The notes under the pieces: generated by a model
What the model saw: the letters and a program-made list of their open reading frames with translations, nothing else
What the model was told of the DNA's origin: nothing
Database searches by the model: none
In this document: positions 56,539 through 64,000 of the stretch, piece after piece
How positions within the stretch are numbered: position 1 is the first letter of the stretch
Layout: every line of letters begins with the position of its first letter
Program-made: the position numbers and the translations under genes
Assembly: GCA_003116995.1 (NCBI GenBank)
Contig: BDSL01000114.1
Span: forward strand, 64,501 to 128,500
Length of the DNA: 64,000 bases
Source: Yamagishiella unicocca
Taxonomy: Eukaryota; Chlorophyta; Chlorophyceae; Chlamydomonadales; Volvocaceae
Direction of reading: 5' to 3'

Positions 56539-58774
56539 GCCGGTCGCCAAGCTACAGGCAAGGGCCCTGCCGTCAACGTGCAAGCAGCCGTTTGTTGGTC
56601 ATCAAAATTATAAGGACGTATGAATTGGTGACCTCGGTTTGCGGCTAGACAGAAGGCCGGGATCCTCGGTCGAGGGCTGCGACGACCACGCTACACCCCC
56701 ATTCCAGTCGCAGCCCATGGGGACATACCGGCCGAGCGATAACGTAGTCTACAAGCCACTATGTCCTCCAGGGCTAGTATGAGTTGGGGAATGAGCCACA
56801 GGGGCTTGACCCGCTAGGGAACAGTTACGCGTTCACTCTCAGCACAGGAAGTAGCGACTGCTGGCGTATGATTGGCTGGCCTCGCGGTTACCGCAGTTAT
56901 CTAAGCTACCTAATTACATTAAGCTTCTAATAGGCATGGCTATGCCTCTACGCCATGCGCATTACCATCAAAACGGAATTGTGCACGACACTCGTCCAGG
57001 GAACAGTCCCATTTGCGATTTGCCAAAACCAGCGCAGAGTTCTATTACCCCTCAGATATATGTACGTAAACGTTGAAGTTGGCTTGGCATGTTACAACCA
57101 ACAGGCATCGAATGTGCTAGCGTGACTTTCTCCAGTGAGATACGATCCCGTCTACCGGTATACTCGAGTCTAGTATAACGTCGCTACTGGCATTGAGAGG
57201 ATTTTGCGATGACGGACGCGCTGTCCGAGTGGGTATCGTCAGTCAACCAAGAATGGCAAGGAATTGTCCTCTTAACAACGGCCGGGCCTGCCATCGCATA
57301 GCACATCAGGGGGCTCCCAAGGGTTACATGTACACCGTTTGTGCAGCTTAATCTTGTGGATTATGTTCTGGTCTAACCTGCTGGTTCGGCCATTGCCCGC
57401 CTTTCTCACATCCCAACACGCGGCAGGCTCATCAGATTTTCGTTAGCCATGGTCATTTCAGTTCCTTAAAAGCGATGCACTCGCCTTACCCCGGTTTTGC
57501 GCCTTTGCTAGCTATGGCTCGTGTGTTTTGATGCCGCTCTGGATGTGCCAACCAGGCCAATCCCATTCATCCTTCCTCCCCATCCCCCTCGTTGGCCTTT
57601 ACTAAGGGGCATGCCTGTTTGCCTCACGCTTTGTGCCTATGTTCGGGACTTCGTCCGCCGCTGGGACAAATACGTGTTATATACGTGAAATCCTGGGTGG
57701 GCAGAAGGCCATGCGAAGGTAAAGCTCGTAAGCTCACGTCAGACCTGTAGGGGCACACCCGCCGCTAAAAGAATTGTTATCAGCTGCACTCCTTCGGCAG
57801 CGCTGCATGCACTGGTTGGCCAGTTCGGAGGTAACTTGTTGCTCACGTCCCTTACTTTGGTTAGTGCGTTCACGGGCTATAGGGGGCATGCTTCCCCTGC
57901 CTACATCCGGTCGTCGGCGTGGTAGTCGTGAGGTAATACCTGGCCGTACACTAACGCAGCTGTCTGGGTCAATCCCGCGCAATGGTATCTGTGCCGTTGC
58001 CTCGGACGCACCGCCGATCATAAGTTAGGCGAACTGTTACTGCCATGTTTACTTCATCGTGTGGTGCCTGTACGAACCATACGTCTTGTGGACTATCGAG
58101 AAGACACGTCGGATCCGCTGCGCCTCTCCTAGCTGGAAAAAGGATTCCCGGGCCGTGTACTGAACAAATTCTAGCCGTAACCCATTTGCAGGCAGGCGTC
58201 GCAGACTGTTGAGTGCAGGCCTCGACAAACCTGAGCAGCAACACCCGAAAACCGCGAAGGAACGCCCAACACGTTTTGTACCACCGCAAGTCTGCGTTCC
58301 GCAATTTCCTGGCGACTAGACACATGCCAACGCCTTACACTCCTGTCAGTCCTACCCAGCGTGGCTGGCACCATCAAGGGCCTTATAGCGCGTCTCAAGA
58401 ATGTCTCGTCGTCGTCAACTCAGAAGTGCAAAAACGTTCCCCCACACGCCTGTCCTTGTAGCCATGCCGAACCGCGTTGTTCGACTGCTTTGACCGGCCT
58501 GATAGGCGACCGATTGGGCGGGAGGCAGCCCACATCGCGCGTCGCTGCACGAAATTTATGAACAAAAGTCACCATCCTGAGCACAGTCACGCACCGTCCC
58601 TGTACATGTCATTCGGCGCGACCGCCAAAGGACCAGCCAGCCGTGGGGCCGGCCCAACCGCGAAACCTGGAAAACTGCCGCTGCCGCGGTTACACCGCGG
58701 TTAACCGCCGGGAAGCACCTTAAACGCGTAGCTGCTCGCCGAGGCGTCGAAAACCGTACCACCGGCACCGAAGC
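56539..58774. other. Intergenic, no gene seen
   Basis: About 2.2 kb between the 52858 gene's start and the TWD40-2-like 3' end. AT-richer than exons, with frequent stops. Frames at 57734-58028 and 58213-58461 show no domain. The promoter of the 1,111-residue protein gene should be at the left end. Confidence 0.5.
58690..58694 (-). terminator. TGTAA poly(A) signal, TWD40-2-like gene
   Basis: TTACA on the plus strand, TGTAA on the minus strand, 81 bp past the stop at 58775. It sits within CCGCGGTTACACCGCGG, an inverted repeat of CCGCGG. Confidence 0.55.
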
Positions 58775-61700
58775 CTACACCGGTATCGAAACCTCCAAGC
58801 GGCCTAGGGCGCCGGCGGCGCCCGACGGCGCCGCTGCCGCTAGCTGTCGCCGCCACGCCGCCATGCTCTCCGCCGCTGACGACAGGCCGTACACACGCGC
58901 CTGCAGCGCCGCCAGCGCATGCGCCCCATCCTCCCGTAGGCTGTCCTGCACCAGGGCCGTGTGCCCCGACAGCATCGCCGCCAGCAGGGCGGAGGTTTCG
59001 CGGCCGCTGCTTTCCGCGCCAGCTGCCACTGAGTGGTCCAACGTCGGCAGGTCGGTCTTCATGCCAGCCTGCTCAAGGATCGGACGGCAGGGTGAGGGCA
59101 TCTCGTTGCCGGTGCGGCCATTGGGGACCTTGTAAGGCTTGGTTGGAAGAGCGGTGATAGTAACTGGACCTACGCTTGGATTTTGGCACTCTGCCGGCAC
59201 TTTTGCGAGCTACGCTAGCTCTGCGCATCTACGTAAACTTCATAAATAGGACGACGTCACAAGGATTCCGGATGTGGCCCGGCAAGCAAGGGTTTCATGT
59301 GCCCGGCCGTAGGATCATCCTGGGCAAGGGGACGCACGCCTGCAAGTCCCGGCAGCTCGCACCTGAGCCATGATCGAGGCCAGGCTCCGGAGCTGGTCGC
59401 CACCCAGATGTACGGCGTGCGCCAGCAAAGGCTTGGCAAGGTGGCGAACGACGTCGTACATGGCGGCCCTCTCGAGGTCCTCCAACAGGCCCAGCACGAG
59501 CTGTACGGTGGCGGCCGACGGCACGCCAGCGTCAGCGCCGGCACGGTAGGGCCGCCGCGCCGCCACGACGGCTGTGGCCGCGGCCTTGGCGCTGCTGCTC
59601 GCGGCGCGGAGCGGCTGCGTCCAGTCGAGGTCCTCGGGGTGCGCCGGGGCTGCGGAGTAAGGCAGGGAGGGAGGGAGGGAGAGGTTGCAAAAACACCCGG
59701 TTACTCGACGTGGGAAGTGAGGTTGGCGTATTGAGGAGGAAGGGAGGGAGGGTTGCGCTGGTGATACAAATAGTCGCTTGCCACGCCCACCTTCTGACCC
59801 CCAGCGAGCAGGAAGGGTTAAGGATCAGCGAAAAAGCAGGAGCGAACCTGCAACGTGGGGTCCACGTTGGCCAGCGTGGGGCTGTGGCGCTCAGCATGAC
59901 AAGCGCTGCTGGCGACGCTCCAGGTCTCGGGCCGCCGGCGCTTTCCCAAGCTGCCCACACCACCCCTGGCCCTAGTCTGCAGTTATCCCACCCGTTCCTC
60001 CACCTTCAGCCCTCTGCCAGAACGTCGCGCCCTGCCCACTCACCACTCGCTGGCACGCCCCCTGCCGCCAGACTGAAATCCACAAACTCATCGCCAAGCT
60101 GTGGCCCGGCGCCGGCGCCGAAGCCCGCGCCGCCGTACCCGCCGCCAAACGCCGCCGCTGAGACGGAGCTCCGAAACTGCCCCGGCGGCGGCCGAACGGT
60201 GTACCCCAGCAGCAGTGCCTCCGCCGCCTCCACCGCCTGCTGCCAGTGCCGCATCGCCGCCCGCAGCCGCAGTTCCGTTTGCAATGAGATGCCCGGCAGC
60301 GCCGCGGCCGCCGCGGCCCCCCGCAGTCCGTCCATATCCATCATGACTGCGGCCAGCTCGTCGTGCAGCTCCGGAGCCATTGCGCGGATAGCCACCGACA
60401 CGGCGCCTAAGGGGGTTTGAGCGGCGTGGGGAGAGGGGACGAGAAGGCCCGGTTACACGAGCTGCGGGGATTTCAAGAAAAACCCGTGTACGACGAAAAA
60501 GCCGTTTGAAAGAGGCGAGCGGCGGCGGGGGCCGGGGGTGCAAAAAAGAAGCGGCGCGGGGGGGAGAAACGGTGGGTGGGTGGATTAGTGTACACTTGAT
60601 GCTGATGCGTGCTGAGCGGTACGGGGGAAGGGATGCGGGCAGGGTGTGGGCGCGAGACGGCTATGCCCGGCAGGAGGCTGGGATGGAAATAACTAGACCT
60701 GTGAGGCGCGGGAGGTGGGTCGTGTGTGGAGGTCGTCCCCCGTTGCCTACCTACCTTCCCACGCCAGCCCCCTAGCCTGCCCACCATACCCGCTTACTAG
60801 CACGCCCTCCCACGTAGCCACCGTGGCCAACACCAGACCAATACCAGACAACACCCGCACCCAGCCAGCCAGCCTGCCAGCCAGCCAGCCAGCCTGCTTG
60901 CCAGCGCCCAGCCAGCCAGCGCCCAGCCAGCCAGCGCCCAGCCAGCCCGCCTCCCACGTACCGTGCAGGTCGCCCGAAGCTACCAGGCTGCAGCACCGCA
61001 GCCCCGGGTGCAGCAGAGCCAGCGCCTGCGGCTGCCCGAGGACCCCCACCATCCACAGACACCCGTCCCGGGGCCCCAGCAGCGCCAGCGGCCCCGGCGG
61101 CCGGTTGGCCGGCGGCGGCAGGAAGCCTTCGTGCGTGACGGCGCCGGCGGCGGCGGCAGCGGTGACGCCGGGGCCAGCCAGGGTGATGAGGCGCGCGGGC
61201 GGGGCGGCGGGCGGCGGCACGGCGGAGGTGATGGCGGAGGAGGGCGGGAGCTGCGGCGGGCCGGGGGCCACGAGCGCGCAGAGGATGTGGGTGGCGGTGG
61301 CGATGAAGAGCTGCCGGGCGGCCCACTCGAGGGACTCGGCTCCGCAGACGGGCAGTGCGGACACGACCTGGAAGTCGGGGCGGGCCCTGCGGAGGGAAGC
61401 GGAGCGGAGGGAAGCGGCGCGGAGGGAAGCGGAGTGGAGGGAAGGGAAGCGGAAGCGGAGCGGAAAGAAGCGGAGCGGAGCGGCGCGGAGTGGAGTGGAA
61501 TGGAGCGGAGCGGAGGTCGGCGCCAGGACGTCACCCCCCACGCACCGCGTCAGGACGCCAGCCACAGTGACTACCTTACACTGACGTCCCTGGACAAGCC
61601 AGCACCCACACCCACATACACTGACGTCCCTGGACAAGCCAGCACCCACACCCACATCCACACCCGCACGTACATGTCCACGCAGGCACTCCTCGGCCCC

Positions 61701-63968
61701 CCCACGCCCCATCGCCCTTGGTTAGTAGCCCGTGCATCCCCGGATTTATTTTATACCCCCTGTCCAAGCCCAAGGAATGCAGGTTACGGTAGCTGCCTGC
61801 ACGCACGCCTCCATATGCCCTCACCTGACGACCAGCAGCTGGCTGGGGTAGGCCATGGCTAGCATCGTCCGCGAGGGGTCCCAGGACATGAGCAGCGGCT
61901 CCGGTAGCTCGGGGCCCACTCGTCTCCCGGTGTCCCAGTCGTAGAACAGGAGGACGGGCGCGGAGCTGGGGGGCCGCAGGGGAGGGTTTGTGAGGAAAGC
62001 CCGTGGACTAGGAAGCCGATTAGGGAACCGTTTGGGACATTATACGTTCTGCGGAGATGCATGCTGGAAGGCGGGGTGGGTTGGAGAGCCGTTGGGAGTT
62101 GCAGTCATGGCACTGGCGTGGGAAAAAGAAACCGTCGAGCGTCCGATGCAGCAACCAGCGGGAGCGATCAACATGGTCGTCATATGAAGCCCCGACGTCC
62201 GTGGATCTTACTTCCACGTTAAGTTTACGTACGCCGTCTCCGCATGCTTATGCTGCAGGCAGCGAAGAGCAGGGCGGGTGCGTTCGTAGACCCACCTGCC
62301 CGCGGGAGCCAGGTCCGGCGCCTCCGCCTGCAGCACCCGCCGCACCGTCACGGCCAGCAGCGCGCCGCCCTGCACGTGTGACGGTGAGTCGCCCCGCAGG
62401 TCCACGCCGCCCAGGCCGCGCGGCGGTGACGCCGAGGTGCCCTGCAGCTCCTTCACACGAACCGTCGCGCTGGCCGCGGCCGCCTTTGCGGCGGCTTCCA
62501 TGGCCGCGCGCGCCGCCTCGGCCTGCTTCTCGGCCTTCTTGGGGTCCTTGGTTGGCTTGGCTCCAGGGGCTGCCGCGGCCGGCAGGGCGGGGGCGTCCTC
62601 CTCCATGGCCGCGAAGACGGGGCGGGAGCTGTGGAACGCCACGGAGGTGCCGTTGCCCCGAGTGACCCTGCGGGACGGATGCAGGGAAGGGTATAAGAGG
62701 GGGGTTGCGAGGAAGATCGGTGGATGCGAGGAAAACCGTTTGGAACAAACGTTACAAGGGGGGTTTGATAAGAGAATCCGCGAATCCACGGCTGACAAAC
62801 CGAGGGCGGTGAAGGTGAGGGTCCAGCGGAGCGGCGCGCCAAAGAGCAGGAGCGGGGAGGGGGAAGGGGGTGCAAAAAGACCAAGACGTGGGGAGTATAG
62901 CTGGCGCATAGGCTGCGCGTAATGATGTGTAAAGCATAACGCGTGGAGCGAATGATGAAAAGTTCGGTGAAACCGATACGAAACACATGGGGGGGGAGGG
63001 GAGGGGTATTGGGTTGGCGAAACCCAGGGGGCGGCGGGTGGAACGCAACTCGTAATGTGGAGGAGCTCTGGGGGGTTGAGGAAAGCCCAGGAAAGGAAAG
63101 CTCTGGGAGGAGGGTGGGATAGGTATGTGGTCGGTAAACAGCGCTGCAGGTAGCGGGTGAGGGGAAGATGGCGGACGAGGGCCTCTCACGGCCCCCTCCT
63201 CGGCCATGGATTCGCGGATAGGCCTTTTCTCCCCCTCCTCTCCGAACCGCCCCTTTCATCTTCTCTTCCCCACACCGCCCCTGCCGCTTACTCCTGCCAT
63301 GCCGAGGCCCCCTGGCGGTAGATGGCATACTGCCTCGCCCCGGGCCAGGCCACCGCCACGTAGCCGCCGTCGTGGCTCACGGTCAGATGGGCGCGGGTGG
63401 TTGGTGTGTCGGTTGCCACCTGCAACGACCCAGGAGAGTATGAGGGGAAACCCATGGGTCGGTACTGAAAAGTAAAACCGATCAGGAGACGCTTGATTAC
63501 TACACACGTTTTAAATTACACGCAATGGCCCAGGAGGGGGGGGGGGACGCAGGAGCAGAGCCCCGGGCGACAGCGACGAGAGGGGACCCGATGACTCTGA
63601 GTCGTACTTTTGGACGAACGGCTCGGCGGTGCTTGGGAGCAAGGCGTAGGAGAAACGACAGTACGGTTGCGAATAGAGGAATGGGAGACGGAGGCGGAGA
63701 GTGCGTGTGTGTGGTGATGGTGCCAGGGTTGTCCTGCCGCTGGCGAAATCCTGCGTACTTGCCGAGACCTGCAGGCGGCAGTCGCCGCTGTGATGGTGGG
63801 TGCAAAGGTGCTGTGGCCGCAGAAACTACCGGTAGCTAGCCCCTTCACACGGCGTCCTCCTAAGAAGGTGCCCCCGCAGCCCGGTGCTGCCACGTGCCCC
63901 CCCAGCCCGGTGCTGCCGCGCACCTGGAGTTTCCCCATGACCTGGTTGGGAGGGAAGTCCGCCAGGTC
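58775..63968 (-). CDS. TSET/TPLATE complex subunit TWD40-2-like, 3' part
   Basis: Multi-exon minus-strand gene entering from the right edge. Exons: 63968-63924, 63419-63292, 62667-62296, 61965-61825, 61386-60962, 60406-60044, about 59949-59849, about 59651-59363, 59068-58775 (stop TAG). Landmarks matching plant TWD40-2 (At5g24710 type): LTVSHDGGYVAVAWPGARQY; an Ala/Lys-rich helical insert then VQGGALLAVTVRR; LLFYDWDTGRRVGPELPEP; RQLFIATATHILCALV; RPPGPLALLGPRDGCLWMV; HPGLRCCSLVASGDLHG; PELHDELAAVMMDMDGLRG; LPGISLQTELRLRAAMRHWQ; and ALLAAMLSGHTALVQDSLRE. This fits the C-terminal half of a beta-propeller/alpha-solenoid coat subunit acting at the plasma membrane in endocytosis. The N-terminal WD40 repeats are outside the window. 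An exon between 63292 and 62667 may be missing, and the 59.9-kb exon is the least certain. Confidence 0.8.
60861..60948. repeat. CCAGC-type repeat array in a TWD40-2-like intron
   Basis: Tetramer CCAG repeats pass into three copies of the 15-bp unit CCAGCGCCCAGCCAG, ending 14 bp from the splice donor of the 61386-60962 exon. Confidence 0.9.
61389..61520. repeat. Purine-rich GGAGCGGAGGGAAGC array
   Basis: A purine strand of repeated GGAGGGAAGCGG and GGAGCGGA units on the plus strand, so a pyrimidine tract on the gene's sense strand, immediately upstream of the splice acceptor at 61386. It may act as an extended polypyrimidine tract. Confidence 0.85.
61581..61660. repeat. Two-copy 40-bp tandem repeat
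   Basis: Units at 61581-61620 and 61621-61660 start CTGACGTCCCTGGACAAGCC and are identical except near the end. They lie in the intron between exons 61965-61825 and 61386-60962. Confidence 0.9.
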
Positions 63969-64000
63969 CTGCAGGAACCCAGCAGGAGGGGGGGGGGAAG

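Overview
The window is nuclear DNA of a volvocine green alga (Chlamydomonas/Gonium/Volvox relatives); I cannot name the species. Reasons: GC-rich, intron-dense genes with GT-AG introns; Ala/Gln/Gly/Pro homopolymers inside conserved enzymes; intronic minisatellites; TGTAA poly(A) signals after several genes; a ciliary dynein assembly factor; and a Copia LTR retrotransposon. Exons were assembled by hand from splice motifs, reading phase and family similarity. For five spliced genes (MBOAT acyltransferase, HODM-like, OGDH E1, PRMT7, the 1,111-residue protein) and for the 249-residue orphan, the exon lengths sum to a multiple of three.

Layout. 1-3235 (-): 5' part of a strawberry-notch (SBNO) helicase-like gene running off the left edge. 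3959-9731 (-): complete Copia element with identical 250-bp LTRs and a 5-bp target duplication, but with a fold-back duplication at the start of gag. 9.7-13.8 kb: repeat-rich accessory stretch with a TIR element (10398-11474), a perfect 20-bp hairpin, phased CCTAGG sites before a TATA box, and a three-exon orphan gene (+). 15235-19278 (-): MBOAT lysophospholipid acyltransferase. 20513-23455 (+): HODM/DUF3445-family haem N-demethylase-like protein. 25192-36077 (+): 19-exon 2-oxoglutarate dehydrogenase E1. 37647-about 39150 (-): DNAAF6/PIH1D3-like factor. 39321-39824 (-): small unknown protein, divergent from PRMT7. 40243-46860 (+): PRMT7. 48707-50251 (-): low-complexity protein. 52858-56538 (-): 1,111-residue protein with an unclassified Trp-rich N-terminal module. 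58775-63968 (-): 3' part of a TSET-complex TWD40-2-like gene running off the right edge.

These are mostly single-copy housekeeping genes for mitochondrial metabolism, lipid remodelling, arginine methylation, cilium assembly and membrane traffic. They form no operon or pathway cluster. The unusual content lies in the transposon rearrangement, the TIR/hairpin region, a short repeat family recurring in introns of unrelated genes, and three genes with no recognised family.
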